Origin: Cannabis sativa
Lineage: Eukaryota; Streptophyta; Magnoliopsida; Rosales; Cannabaceae
Assembly: GCF_029168945.1 (NCBI RefSeq)
Contig: NC_083603.1
Location: forward strand, 1,798,001 to 1,862,000
Reading direction: 5' to 3'
Length of the DNA: 64,000 nucleotides
The position numbers and the translations under genes are program-made. This document shows, piece by piece, positions 44,622 to 57,019 of this stretch; position 1 is the first letter of the stretch, and each line of letters begins with the position of its first letter. Under the pieces are notes generated by a model, which saw only the letters and a program-made list of their open reading frames with translations, searched no databases and was not told the DNA's origin.

Positions 44622-45093
44622 GGGGTACAGTGATGCTGACTGGAACACTTTATCAGATGACTCCAAGGCAACCAGTGGCTATATTTTTAGCATAGCTGGT
44701 GGAGCTGTTTCATGGAAATCTAAGAAACAGACTATTCTGGCTCAATCTACAATGGAGTCTGAAATGATAGCGCTAGCTGCTGCTAGTGAAGAAGCAGGTT
44801 GGCTGAGAAGCCTGCTAGCTGAGATTCCTTTATGGGAAAAACCTATTCCAGCTGTGTTGATCCATTGCGATAGTACCGCGGCTATTGCAAAAGTACAGAA
44901 CCGTTACTACAACGGTAAGAGACGACAAATACGTCGTAAGCACAGCTCTGTTAGAGAGTTTCTCTCAACAGGAGCTGTTAGAGTGGATCATGTACGCACT
45001 GATGATAACTTGGCTGATCCTTTGACGAAAGGCTTAGCTAGAGAGAAAGTCCTTAAAACATCGAAAGGAATGGGACTGTTGCCCTTAGATTGA
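44590..45093 (+). pseudogene. Copia RNase H
   Basis: The frame continues from about 44590: [49 protein letters not shown], and the end LADPLTKGL, all diagnostic of Copia RNase H with its Asp/Glu catalytic set. It stops at 45091-45093. 45094-45628 is the non-coding 3' region, ending in the polypurine tract. Confidence 0.85.
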
Positions 45094-45616
45094 TGAATCA
45101 CTCATAATGGCAACCCGACCTATAGACTGGAGATCCCAAGAAATAGGTTCAATGGGTAATAACAAGTTATGAAGTGATAAAAGTGAGATCATGCTATAAT
45201 TATACGAAAAGAGAAGCATGAATTCCTGAAGCGATTTAAGGTTGAGTTAATAGAAACTCTTAATGAGATCTATACTCCAAGTGGAGTGGAGTACCGAGCT
45301 ACGGGAGTACTCTTGATAGACTCACCTATGTGAATGTGGGAGTGGGGCCGCTTCCTATGAAATTTTGGGCAAAATTTCTAGAGCGTTCACTATACTGGGA
45401 TAGACGTGCATGGCCATTAACGCACGGGCTTTTGATTACACCCTTGAAAAGGTTGTTGCGTGGTACAATGTTAGAGATAGAGTTCAAGACTACGGTCACT
45501 CTAGTAAAATCTAAATCGTATTCACTACGCAGAGGTTCAAATCGAAAGATACCTTTGTTTATGCTCAATCTTATTGTTGAATGATACTAGTAGATGGAAA
45601 TATTTTTTAAAAAATT

Positions 45617-45628
45617 CAAGTGGGGGAT
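45617..45628 (+). other. Copia polypurine tract
   Basis: CAAGTGGGGGAT directly before the 3' LTR; primes plus-strand DNA synthesis in LTR retroelements. Confidence 0.8.
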
Positions 45629-46400
45629 TGTTGGAAATATTGTGAATATTTTAACAAAATATATAAGTGTCTTAGTGTGTGTGAGTTGGAAAGAGTCCCA
45701 CATGGGATATGAACCCTCATTGACAAGGGTATAAAGAGTGCAACTTTGGCATTTGGGTTTGGGCCCCAAGGGGTACCCAGTTTTGTGCGAATGGGTGAGG
45801 ACACACACACTTGACCCACCACACACGCGCGCGCGCGCCGTCCGTCCGATCCGAGCCGGGCCGGGTTGGGTTGGTTGGTGTGGTGTGACACAATATTATT
45901 TTTTACAGAAAAATTATTTAATAAAATAATTATTTTTTATTTATTAATTTAATTAAGAAACGTGTTTAATTAAACTGATTACTTAGTCGTATCAGTTAAT
46001 GGGACACGTTCAAAGGACCAACTCACCCCACTTCAGAAAACGTTATTCTTCCCGTTATGTTTATTCAATCCATTCGCCTATATAATGCGATTGAACTGAT
46101 GGGAAGAAAACATCTCTTTTTCGTATCAGAAAAATACAGTTTTTCATAAAATTAAAATTCCATCTGCGATATCAAATTTTTTGGTGTATTCGACGGTGCT
46201 CTACAGTGCAGTGGGGTTCCGATACAGTGCAACGACTGGGCTGTTTTATCCTGGGGACGACCGGCAATTTCCGACTGCTTGCACACTCCTGGGCAGTGCC
46301 GCGAACGTCTTAAAGAGAGCGACTTAGTCCGCGACTCAACCCAGAATTCTTCATTCGGTAATATCGTTCCTCTTTTATTTTGCTAGCAGTTTACTCATCA
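45629..46400 (+). repeat. 3' LTR of the Copia element
   Basis: A 772-bp copy of the 40343-41112 LTR, followed by TSD TGCAT. It differs by two single bases near 45860-45867 and by one block at about 46288-46302. Confidence 0.92.
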
Positions 46401-47133
46401 TGCATACATTAAGGGGTAATTTTTTCCCTAAACCTAAAATAGGGGGTATTGGTAAAATGGGACAACATTTACTTAATTCCCACATTACTCCCCATTTGAA
46501 ATCTGCCTTCTCTCTCTTTCGCCTCTCTTTCTCTCTTTCTCTCTCGCTCGCTGCCACACCCACACATGAAGACTACCCACGCAGCCGACCGGCCTAAGTG
46601 ACCCACGGCCGACCGCCCCCCTCAACCCACATCACCCACGCTGACCGCCCAAAACCCAAAATCTCTAAGATAATTATTATTTTTTTTTTCAATTTTTCCT
46701 TTAATTTTTGGTGCTTAAATTTATAAAATAGAATAATATGTTGCAATTTTGTGTGAATATGTTAGTTAGGGTTAGATTTAGAAAGATTAGGAAGAGATCT
46801 GTCGAAAATGAGATTTTTTAGATTAGGCCTGATGGGGCCTGATGCCCGTCCGATGGGGGCTTGGTTGGAGGTTGAAGATGACTTCCCGATGGGCCCGATA
46901 GCCCGATATAGGTCCAATTTTAGGGTCTGATGGGCCCGATTCCTTGGGCTCTATGGGTCCGATGCCTTGGGCCCAATGAGTCCGATTTACGTTTAGGGGA
47001 AAATGATAGGAAGAGAGGAGTTGATATAACTGAATAAAGTTATCATATGTTAGAAGTATTGGTAAGTATAAGTTTAGTGGAAAATTTTTAAAGTAATGTA
47101 AGCATAAAAATTCAAATTTCCCCCTTTTTAAAT

Positions 47134-49900
47134 TCTCATTTTGAATTAAGAGAGTTATTTAGGCAATTAGCATTCCTCACCGCTATTGTTATTATTGTTC
47201 ATGCATGACTCTCATGAAATTAGTATATTATTAATTAATGTGAAGTATATATTGGACTTGCTGCATGCAAAATAATATTTTATTAATCGATTTGATAAGA
47301 TAATAATGTAATAATTTCAAAAAAGATATTTATTGGGGTTAGCTAACGGATAATGTAAACAAATTATTGTATTTTCTTTTTTCCTTTTTATTTTCCCTCA
47401 ATCCAATACTAATTAATATATGCTGACAAATCATACATTATAAGATTATTAATATTTTGTATTGTTATTCACGTTTCTGGTTTAGTAACGTGCTAGTACA
47501 TTTTTGCACTGTCAAGAGTTGGGTATACCATTGGCAAAAGGGGTCGACAAATCGATGTCAATACTAGAGCTTTTGCCGGCGTAAAATGAAAGCGTCGACA
47601 AAAATGACTATTATCAGTGCATTAATTAAGATGCAAATAAAACTGCAACGTCGGTAAAAGGTCCACAGCCAAAAGTAAGCCCAGCTTACAGAAAGACAAG
47701 GTCAGACCACTTCAGTCCACGAAATGATGTTTGGCCTAGATGGTGAAAGCTCCATCAAGACATTTCTAGATGCTTTCATGGGGTAATCCGAATACAAGCA
47801 ATTGAAGAGACTTTCAAAAATCATCTTACGTGACGACCTCCAGACTCGGGGTCCCACCATGTCAGGGATTTGTCCCCTACGTCAGATCTAGGGAGCATGC
47901 ACCGCAAAATGAAGCTCTTTTTTTTTTTTCCAATGATATATGCTCTAACATTCTTAGTACATCATAACATCACCTAATTAGCTCAAAGTCAATACGAACT
48001 GTATTTTACTCCATTAGTGGGTCTAGTTGACACCTATATACCCTACATGATCCCTCCATTTAAAGATCAGTTGAGAAATCATTTTTCTGCTACTATATAT
48101 AAGAGCTAATAATTAGGGTTCTTCAGCTAGAGCAAAAATACTTGTATAACGATACTTTAAATTTTTCTAGCTCAATGATATTGAGTTGTTGACTAAGGTT
48201 CATGAATGCCCCAAAATTATGTAAAAGTTCTGATTTTTTCTTCTTTAATTAATTTATTTTTTCTTAAGTTTAATTATTTTATAATTAGTTTCTGAAAACT
48301 CTCAGTAGACATATACCTATAGCTATTAGTAAATGCAATTTTTCAAATATCCTTAGAGGTTATAATTAGCATTCCTCCATTTAAGAAAGATCCAAAAAGC
48401 AAAAAAAAAAAATCTCTTAGAGAATGTAATAAGCAATCAACATACGAGTTACAACTACATAATCTACTATTTACTGCTAATTTCTCTAGTGAAAAACTTT
48501 TTTCCAATGCTATTAACATGTCCTCATAACTTATGTAAAGACAATAAGACCTCCTACAAAAATGTTAAAAGAAATATTGAGAATTTTTTTAAATCAATAA
48601 ACTAAGCAAACTAATAAATCCCAAAATTAATTGCATTAATTAAAAGAAAAAGTATGAAAATTTTATTTTATTAATAAGGTGGCTTGTAGTGGGAATAAAA
48701 CAGTCTACACCAGCTACCTAGCATTGGGATGCTTTCCAAAGCTCAAAATGGTCCACACAAAACTGCCCTCTAGTGCTTATGCTTCACTAGTAATTCTAGC
48801 TAACTATGCTTCTTAATTTGCTTCCAACAAATTAATCCTTTCTTAATTGCTTGATATCATCATATTATTATTATTCAAACAATGGACAACCATTCATAAT
48901 TCATTATTTCTAAGTGACACAATAGAATTATTTTTCTCATCCTTGGTATTTTTTTTATATAACTTATTAAAAATTGCAACATATTTTTACAATACTCAAT
49001 TAAGTCTAGAAACACATTTGTAGAAAAACTTACTCTAAATTTTTTAGATAATTATAGAATACTTTAAAATTTTCTAGACATGTGAAAAATACAATAAAAC
49101 ATAGACATTTCTAGAAAACTTCAGTTTAGATGTTTCTAGTTATACATGCTTAAGAAATATGTAGAAATGTATGGATAAAATTCTTGAACTAGAAAGATCT
49201 AGAGCAAATAATTCTAGCCTCAAATACTTGAAAGCTAGCAACTATAAATACCCATTAAGGGTTTTCAATTGTAACCAAAACCCAAAATCCAAAGCTACAA
49301 ACTTTCAATTAGAGTTACTAGTACTTTACATACAATTCTCTTTTCTAAGCCAAATTAGCTAACTTTATATACTAAATCAACAACTACTCATCAACATCAC
49401 TACTTTACTACATTACCACAACAAATCATCAAACACATAATCCACATATCTACCTATTTTAAACAAAACCAATACAAATTTATTCTCAAACTATTATAAC
49501 TTTTTTAAACTCCAATTTGTTTAAGAATTGAGATGTCTTTTTCTATATTTTAAGAATATTATGATAATTAATGGAGATTTAGTACCATCTTGAGTTTACT
49601 GAAATGTATTTTGTTTGATTATTAATATATTACTATTAGTAGTTAGAAATAATAATATTATTTTCACAAAAAATAAAAATAAAAATTATTGGTTATATAG
49701 AGTCAAAATAAATAAATAGGAATACGGGTGTGTTGTGTTATTCTCAATCTCAATCACAGTATCTCATGAGTTGAGTGCACACCGCGATTACAAAATTATA
49801 TTCATTCAAATAGAATCTAATAGCCAACTCTAATCCTAGAGTGTTGAGGCTGACTTGAAAGACTCTAGCGTTAACTCTTCAACGAGTTTTTCTGGATTGG
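47134..49900. other. Intergenic DNA with old transposon fragments
   Basis: AT-rich. 47500-47660 contains GTCGACAAA, CGTCGACAAAA and CGTCGGTAAAAGG-type motifs resembling DNA-transposon subterminal repeats, but no ends could be set. 47660-47900 is a GC-richer unclassified stretch. The short frame at 49171-49362 has no recognisable protein. No supportable gene. Confidence 0.45.
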
Positions 49901-49944
49901 ATGTTCAATTAAATAAGGCTAATTAGCAATTTTTGCTGGAAGAG

Positions 49945-50370
49945 GAGGAAGGCTTCCAGCTCCACTTTCAAGAGTCCAATGTCAACTTTGTCGTCGTCTT
50001 GGACACACTGTTCTTGACTACTACTATAGGTTTGATAAAAGCTTCACATGTAGTGTTGGATCTAGCTCTACACAACAAAATTAACATTAGGCAAATTTAG
50101 CTTAAAACTCAACAACTCAAGACTCAAACTGGTACCCTGATTCTGGAGCAACAAACCACTGCACTCCAAATGTTTAGAACTTGATGACTCGAGCTAATTA
50201 CAGTGGTCCAAACAATCTTTATGTTGGAGATGGCAAGCTTGTCCGTGCTCAGGCAAATGTCTTAATTTTAGAAAATAAAGAATGTAGTCAAACTAATAAC
50301 TCTATGTTCCAAATGTGGCATAATAGGTTAGGCCATTCTAGTGAGAAAGTTGTAGAAACTGCTACTTGAC
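49945..50370 (+). pseudogene. Decayed Copia gag/protease fragment
   Basis: In one frame at about 49960-50040: a zinc knuckle (CQLCRRLGHTVLDYYYRFDK, with one Cys replaced by Tyr). At about 50131: a protease-like WYPDSGATNHCTPN followed by a stop. At 50181-50369: NLYVGDGK and WHNRLGHSSEKVV from the pre-integrase region. The order fits Copia. LTRs and the rest of pol are missing, and stops and frame changes show long decay. Confidence 0.75.
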
Positions 50371-50867
50371 ATCCAGTACAAGGTTATGGGCAAGGTATTT
50401 AGAGAGAGGAGTGACTATATACGCGAAGTTGGTTACAATTTAGGAAAATTTCATTTGCTATCCTTAGTATGGAATATCCATGTTCCATAACTTTGTATGG
50501 AAGATAAAAAATATTTGCTATCCTATTCCTATAAATAACAGAACAAACACTGTAAAATGGACGACTAAATTTCTAACTTAAAAAAAATTCTGCTAAATTG
50601 TAACCTCATTCTACAAAACACAGAAATAATACTGGATCGTTGGGTATGTAAATTTTAATTACAAAACCACATAAAACTTTTGTCTTCATTATTAATTATA
50701 ATTTTAAGTAAGATATAATATTATTTATTTACATAATTAATTTTGGGCATTAATTATTAAGCCTCATTTTGTATTAATAAAATTTTAAGTTCACAAAGCA
50801 AATTATATTTTCGCAAAGTTTTTTAATTTAAATTTTTCTTTGAGATTTTTTTATTTGGTTTGAGTGA
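50371..50867. other. Spacer
   Basis: AT-rich, nothing recognised. Confidence 0.4.
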
Positions 50868-51010
50868 ATTATTTAAATTGGGTGGTTTATAAAAATTTAT
50901 GTATAACCTTATTATTAGTGCCAACAAGAATAATATTTTTTGGTTAGTGTGATTAATGATCTTGGAATATTTTGGGTGAAGATTTTATTGATTAGGCCTA
51001 TAATATCTTA
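50868..51010 (+). repeat. Second copy of the albumin-1 upstream region, distal part
   Basis: About 85-90% similar by eye to 37595-37735. Shared stretches include GGTTTATAAAAATTTATGTA, AATATTTTTTGGTTAGTGT, ATTAATGATCTTGGAATATT and TTGGGTGAAGATTTTATTGA. Its proximal part with the TATA box is found about 12 kb away at 63000-63060, beyond an inserted retrotransposon. Confidence 0.75.
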
Positions 51011-51112
51011 TAATAATTAGTCAGGTAAGCATCATTATATTTATTTATAAGTCTATTATTTTAGAACATGAGAAACAAAACAAAACGTTTACAAAGTTAA
51101 AATATATATATC

Positions 51113-51356
51113 TGTTATAAAATAATATAAAGTAGATGAGAGGAAAGAAGAAAAAGATGAAGAGAGAAAGATAAAGTGAATGAGAATTTCTGAGTTGTTT
51201 TATTCCAATGGGGTGAACCCCTATTTATACAAATACAAGAGTGAGATATTAAGAAACTAAGAAAAAGGGAAACTAAGAAAAAGAGGAATATTGATTACAA
51301 TTAATGGTAATAAATAAAAGATTTGGACATCCACATAATTATTAATATTTATAACA
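51113..51356 (-). repeat. LTR (left) of the non-autonomous element
   Basis: 244 bp; a TATA-like CTATTTATACAAATAC lies inside. Repeated at 62644-62887. Confidence 0.9.
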
Positions 51357-51812
51357 CTCCCCCTTGGATGTCCATAATAACTGTCTTATTAAAAATCTTG
51401 CTGAAAACTTGATCAAAGGAAAAAGAGTATAATGTAAACTAACTCCCGCTCATTTAGGCATTTGTGGAGATCTTCTAATCGACGAATTTCGATCTTATCT
51501 GCCGTCTTCTCAAATGTTGATGTTGGTAATAACTTTGTGAATAAGTTTACAAGATTGACACTTAATTAAATATGTTGAACACCAATATGTATTTTCTTGA
51601 AGCGTATAAAGAAGAATTTCGTGAAATGTGTTCTAACTCTATCTCCTTCTAGTTGAGCGATGCAAGCAGTATTATCCATAGAGAATTGCTTGGGTTGATA
51701 CTTCTTTATTGAGTGCAATTCATATGTTTCCCAAATATGCTATGTCAATGATCTCACTCACACACATTCTCTACTTGCTTCATAAAATGCAAGTATGTTA
51801 ACATGATTTATA

Positions 51813-51985
51813 GTTGCCTCGTTAAAAACCTTGCCAGAAAAACCCAGTGGGACAAAATCTGAGCTAGGGAAAAAAGAGTACAATATATATTTCATATTCA
51901 TAACTATTTGCAAGTTGCCTCGTTAAAAAAACCTTGCCAGGAAAACTCAGTGGGACAAAACCTGAGCTAAGGGAAAAAGAGTGCA
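51813..51985. repeat. Direct repeat of ~100 bp inside the non-autonomous element
   Basis: GTTGCCTCGTTAAAAACCTT and the following CCAGTGGGACAAAATCTGAG with AAAAAGAGT occur at about 51813 and again at about 51915, with small differences. Confidence 0.75.
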
Positions 51986-54741
51986 ACATGAATATGTCTC
52001 CCCCTCATGCACATATGATCCATAATTCTTTTGGTGATAATAAATCTCATAAGATTATTGTTATCACTTTTAAAATATCATAATATACAATCTTTGATCA
52101 TATATTCTCTATAACTCTTCCAGAGTATGTATGGACTTCTAAATTATAGATGAGGGGTTCGTGGAACATTAATCTTTATCCAACTAATTGTATCGTTCAT
52201 GTGTATATACAATCTTGTTCATACTAAAATTTAACATTTCAAGTAGATATGAACATAACACATTAATGATAATATAAATTTTCGTTTGTGACAATGATGG
52301 TACTCCAAGACCATATATTTGTTCCATCTTGTTGTATGATCTTAATTTTCATATCAAATGATCATATATCTATAATTCTTAATGCATATGAAGTACTTCA
52401 GGACTTCAATACTAATGAACAAACTTTATACATTTAATATTTCTCGATATACAAAAGAAATAAAAGTTTGTTTTGCAATTAATCAAAAACTCTTCAAGAG
52501 TCTATCACAACGTATAATTTACGTATTTATACTACATAGACAACCATACGTATTTTTCAAACAATAATTTACTTACATGTCTTTATTTCATACAAAGATC
52601 TTTGTCATATAGTGCGCGCGACTTAGAATTTATATCACTTAAGACATGTATTAAATTCTTCTAGAATTTTTAGATAAGGCTTATTTCAAATTCTCACTAT
52701 ATTAGGAGCTCCAAATAAATAATCTTTTGTTGCAACTTTTATGTGACGCTTATAAATCCTCATAAAATATATTCCAGGCTATAATCAAATCATGATTATA
52801 TTTTCTCAATATTTAAGCCTTACTTCAATCAATCTCATGTCTATGCAAACTTTGTACAACAATTCATTATGTACAAATACATATATGCAAATTTCTCATT
52901 AGAAATATTTATTTGCACACCCTACAGGTCTTACTTCACTTTATGTGAGTAAATTTGCCTGGACTGCGTCATAATATTTTGGCCAAAAATCAAAATGTAT
53001 GTCGATAATTCTCGACAAATCTAATACAATGATCCTTGCTATCTCATGTTAGTTTATTGCATATGCACACATTCAATATTTATTGTCGACAAAAATTTCA
53101 ATAAATGATAATTTCCTCCCATATTGACATAACTTACAGAGATCTCTTTAAATTACATATTTTCAAATATGTTTATCATTTATAGGTACCTATAACGAAT
53201 CACTTCAGGGATTCAATTATGATTAAATGTGTTATGTCTAACTTCTCTTGGGAGTCTCTTCGAGTACCGTTTTCATCACGGTTATCATTTTAATACTTTA
53301 TAACATTAAGGTATCTCCATGAGTACCTCTAGATTTAACAACTTCAGAGCAAATCAAATGAACATTTACTAATAATTTCTATATTGTTCATTTACGCTTC
53401 AGGCGTTTTCAACTCATTCTATCTCAACTTTGAGTAATATTGATTTGCAGTTGGTATATATCATTTTGAACTATATCGTTCTTATATACTTTGTGCAAGG
53501 ATCATTTTTTAAAAATTATCATCGATCCCAACTGCTTCTCTCCCCCTGATCGAGAGAATTTTAAGAAATTGTGATATCTAATAATATTAATACACCTGTA
53601 GGGATTTCAATATATCACAATGAATCAATATCTATTTAAACTCATATATATTATATGACATTGAACTTCAGGTTCAATAACTTCAGTTTCAAGTTCAATA
53701 CTTATGAACTTAATTCATTTCTAAGAATGAGTCATACGTGTATAATTAGAAATACATAAATTTACACATTTTGTAAATGCATGATCATATAATCTCATCA
53801 CATCGATAAGAAACTATGCAATAAAAATCTAACAATGGCTCAAGATTGTTAAAGAAATATAATTTAAATATTTTCTATGTGCAAATATATGCACATTCTT
53901 CTTTTGAGCCTTATAAATTAACAATGAGAATAATCTTTTGGTTCTTCAACAAAATTTAGTCAAATCCTTTGACAATTTATTGCATATGATTTATCATGTC
54001 AAAATAATTCAATTAATGAACTTCAGGTTCACTATAATTTGTATTTCAATGAAACTTTCAAAGGTAATGTAAATTTATTACAACATAATCATTATAAGTT
54101 TCATTTTTATATATACGAATAATATAATTATATTATTCTCCAAAACATATACACTCTTCAGGAGTCACTATTATGTTTATCAAATTTTATATTTCTTCAG
54201 GAATCACTATCATCAATTTAATGATGTGTATTATATAAAATGTACATAACAACTTCATCATGTTGTTATAATGGTCAAATAGATATAACCATAATATATC
54301 ATTCATTTTTCCTGGTATCTTTTTAACAAGTCGTCTAATTTATTTAGACTATTCATCAGTCTAATTATCATGACTTGATATATTATATATTTAAATGTAC
54401 AACCAGTACATATAATAAGTCATCTCTTATTACTTTCATAACTAGATAAAAGTTATACATCTAGGTACATACAAAGATATTTTGCTTCTCAAAGTAGCAA
54501 TTGTATGTAAGAGTACTTCTTCAGGAAGCTTTTCAAATAATCATTTTGTGATTCTTTATCACTTTGATTATATTGGATCACTAACAAATATTAGTAAATT
54601 ATATATCCACTTTCGGGAATATGCAAACGGAATTATATAGTAACTATATATATACATATTCTGTACTAACAATAGTTTGAAACTATTGATTTCAAGAAAT
54701 AATAAAATATGCATATATTAATTTGCTTCTGGCATTACCAA

Positions 54742-55174
54742 TGTAACGTCCCCGCTTCAAGCCTCCATTGGGCCCTTACACCCACGGAATGAATGGCTCT
54801 TATACACGAGTACGTCACTCTGGCTGCTTCCTGGATCGATGACTGACCCTACAGACCAACACGAGTGTTTTCAGCATGCTTTGTCCTCACTCGCACGCTT
54901 CCTGGGAAAACTTCCCAGGAGGTCACCCATCCTAAAATTACTCCAGGTCAAGCACGCTTAACTGTGGAGTTCTTTCGTGATGGGCTACCGAAAAACAAGA
55001 TGCACCTTGTTGATATAGGTAGTACCAATCAATCCATTTAAGCCCTCTTCAACTATGTAGTCTTATACCTACACAGCCTCAGAATCATCCCACTTGACCT
55101 TCCCCAGGCGGTGTGGGATTGCACAGCTTACCCGATATTTCCCCTTACGGATCACGGGACTACTGACTGTCACA
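54742..55174 (-). repeat. Cassandra LTR (3' LTR on minus) with 5S-rRNA-like sequence
   Basis: 433 bp, TGTAACGTCC...CTGTCACA on plus (TGTGACAG...GTTACA on minus). On the minus strand, about 54975-54900 matches plant 5S rRNA including its internal Pol III control region (AGAACTCCACAGTTAAGCGT, then GGATGGGTGACCTCCTGGGA). This is the defining feature of Cassandra TRIMs. A perfect hairpin, CCTGGGAA-AAC-TTCCCAGG, lies at 54901-54919, at the 3' side of the 5S part. Confidence 0.88.
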
Positions 55175-55247
55175 ATCACCCCCCCCTTACGGGGTCCGAC
55201 GTCCTCGTCGACCACACTTCCGGCTGGGTCAAGGCTCTGATACCATT

Positions 55248-55678
55248 TGTAACGTCCCCGCTTCAAGCCTCCATTGGGCCCTTACACCCACGGAATGAAT
55301 GGCTCTTATACACGAGTACGTCACTCCGTCGCTCTCGGATCGACGATCGACCCTACAGACCAACACGAGTGTTTTCAGCATGCTTTGTCCTCACTCGCAC
55401 GCTTCCTGGGAAAACTTCCCAGGAGGTCACCCATCCTAAAATTACTCCAAGTCAAGCACGCTTAACTGTGGAGTTCTTTCGTGATGGGCTACCGAAAAAC
55501 AAGATGCACCTTGTTGATATAAGTAGTACCAATCAATCCATTTAAGCCCTCTTCAACTATGTAGTCTTATACCTACACAGCCTCAGAATCATCCCACTTG
55601 ACCTTCCCCAGGCGGTGTGGGATTGCACAGCTTACCCGATATTTCCCCTTACGGATCACGGGACTACTGACTGTCACA
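55248..55678 (-). repeat. Cassandra LTR (5' LTR on minus) with 5S-rRNA-like sequence
   Basis: 431 bp, the partner of 54742-55174, with the same 5S-like part (about 55480-55405 minus) and hairpin (55405-55423). It differs in a ~30-bp block (about 55325-55350 against 54817-54845) and a few single bases. Confidence 0.88.
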
Positions 55679-55903
55679 ATCAATATGGTATCAGAGCAAT
55701 ACGGTCCTAAAGAATGTGGTTAGCCCTAACATGTAAAGTTCACCGCCATGAGACGAGCTCGACTCACTGTACTGTAAGTGGTTATTACTTATAATTAAGT
55801 TGCCTTAAATTTCTGCATGCGAGAGGGTAACATTATTTTCATGTAAAATTGATGATCAAAATGATCTTGATGTGTATTGGTTTGTGTGGTTCAGAGCTTA
55901 GAA

Positions 55904-57010
55904 ATGCCTCCTAGAAGGTCGGTTAGAGTGGGTCGAGGTCGAGGTCGAGGTCGAGGCCAAGGCTGGCCAAGGCCGAGATGATGGAGGGATCAATGAACCA
56001 CCTCAAGCACCACAGGATGGGAAGAGCGCATCGCCAAGACTGGAAGGAATCATTCATAAAAGCGTGACGAAGAACTTCGTCACCGAGACGTCAACCGAGC
56101 GCCGGTCAAATAAGGCAAGATGCAAAAATAGAGACCCACCGCAAGTGGTATATCCCGGCTACAGAGGCTAGACATGAGTTGTTAGCAGAGAGATTTCGAA
56201 AACAACACCCACCTGAGTTCGAGGGAGGCATAGACCCGGTAGTGGCTGAGGAGTGGATAAGTCGCATAGAAAGCATTTTGCAGATGCTAAGGGTAGATGG
56301 GAATGACCGAGTGAAGTGTGCATCTTACATGCTGAGGAAAGATGCTCGTATCTCAAAGGAGGTGGTGGAACAAACAAAGGATGTAGATACCATGAACTCG
56401 GGACGATTTCAAAAGGGTCTTTAATGAGAAGTATTATAACTCAAGAAGCCTAGCAACAAAGGTCGATGAATTTTCTGGGTTAGTACAAGGGAGTCTTACT
56501 GTGACTGAGTATGCACAAAAATTTGATAGATTGGCAAAATTCGCTCCAGATCTGGTACCTACTGATAGAGTGCGAGCACATCGATTCGTGGGAGTGGCCC
56601 GAAACCAATGGTTGCTCGAGATGTGGAAATTGTGTCGGGGGTCAATTCAGCTTATGCTCAAGTTGTCGAAATGGCTCTTACGGCGGAGCGGAGTGAAAAC
56701 AAAATTTGGAAGGAAAATGTCGCCAGAGAGAATCTAAGAAAGGTGGAGCCAATTCTAATGACCACAAGAAACGGGACAGTGACTGGGCCCGGCGGCAACA
56801 AGTCAAGACAAGAGGTACAAAAGTGATAACGACTAACGATTTAATGGCAAAGAAGTGGGCGAAACATTCCGAGAATGCCCTAAATGTACCAAACGTCATC
56901 TCGGCGAGTGTCGCGCAAAAGCATGCTACAAATGTGGAAAAGAAGGACACATCAAACGCAATTGCCCACCGTGGGGACAGGAGCAAGAGCAGAACCCAAG
57001 AAAGATGACC
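55904..57010 (+). pseudogene. Gypsy gag with zinc knuckle
   Basis: Starts MPPRRSVRVGRGRGRGRGQG (55904). The capsid region (56179-56424: HPPEFEGGIDPVVAEEWISR; then EYAQKFDRLAKFAPDLVPTD at about 56508) is split over frames. A CCHC knuckle, CYKCGKEGHIKRNC (about 56928), is intact, preceded by a second Cys-rich motif (CPKCTKRHLGEC). At least three frame changes. Confidence 0.8.
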
Positions 57011-57019
57011 AAGGTATGT

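Larger units (their letters stand above)
40343..46400 (+). mobile_element. Near-complete Ty1/Copia LTR retrotransposon
   Basis: 6,058 bp with two LTRs, a perfect 5-bp TSD TGCAT (40338-40342, 46401-46405), and domain order gag, protease, integrase, reverse transcriptase, RNase H, so Copia. A polypurine tract, AAGTGGGGGA, ends just before the 3' LTR. The reading frame is broken several times: between gag and protease, within RT near 43860, and before RNase H near 44590. This copy therefore cannot make the full polyprotein. The high LTR identity indicates a fairly recent insertion. Confidence 0.92.
40320..47124. mobile_element. Mutator-type MITE split by a Copia element
   Basis: The left piece 40320-40342 (GGGAAATTTGAATTTTTATG, then CAT) and the right piece 46406-47124 belong together. 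The right end reads, inverted, GGGGGAAATTTGAATTTTTA TGC, so the element has ~28-bp TIRs. The outer flanks are the identical 9-mer TTTTTAAAT (40311-40319 and 47125-47133), as in Mutator-like elements. Without the Copia insertion it is about 740 bp. The core has CT-rich runs and GGGCCCGAT/GGGTCCGAT repeats (about 46830-46985), resembling the 22997-23802 element. Short reading frames inside are repeat artefacts. Confidence 0.8.
54742..55678 (-). mobile_element. Cassandra TRIM retrotransposon
   Basis: Two LTRs (54742-55174 and 55248-55678) around a 73-bp interior. On the minus strand the interior starts, after the 5' LTR (55248), with TGGTATCAGAGCC, the initiator-Met tRNA PBS, and ends with a G-rich purine tract (CGTAAGGGGGGGGTGAT) next to the 3' LTR. 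No coding. The left flank is ACCAA (54737-54741) and the right flank ATCAA (55679-55683), either a TSD with one change or part of a composite (see findings). Confidence 0.9.

Noticed and set aside
49171..49362. 62-aa plus-strand frame
   Set aside because: No signal peptide, domain or coding bias seen; isolated in AT-rich DNA.
54901..55515. Genuine 5S rRNA genes
   Set aside because: 5S-like only in part, with the 3' end replaced by a hairpin, and placed symmetrically in two LTRs with PBS and polypurine tract between them; this is Cassandra.
55069..55545. Open frames of 144 and 65 aa
   Set aside because: They cross Cassandra LTRs and the 5S-like region, which are non-coding.
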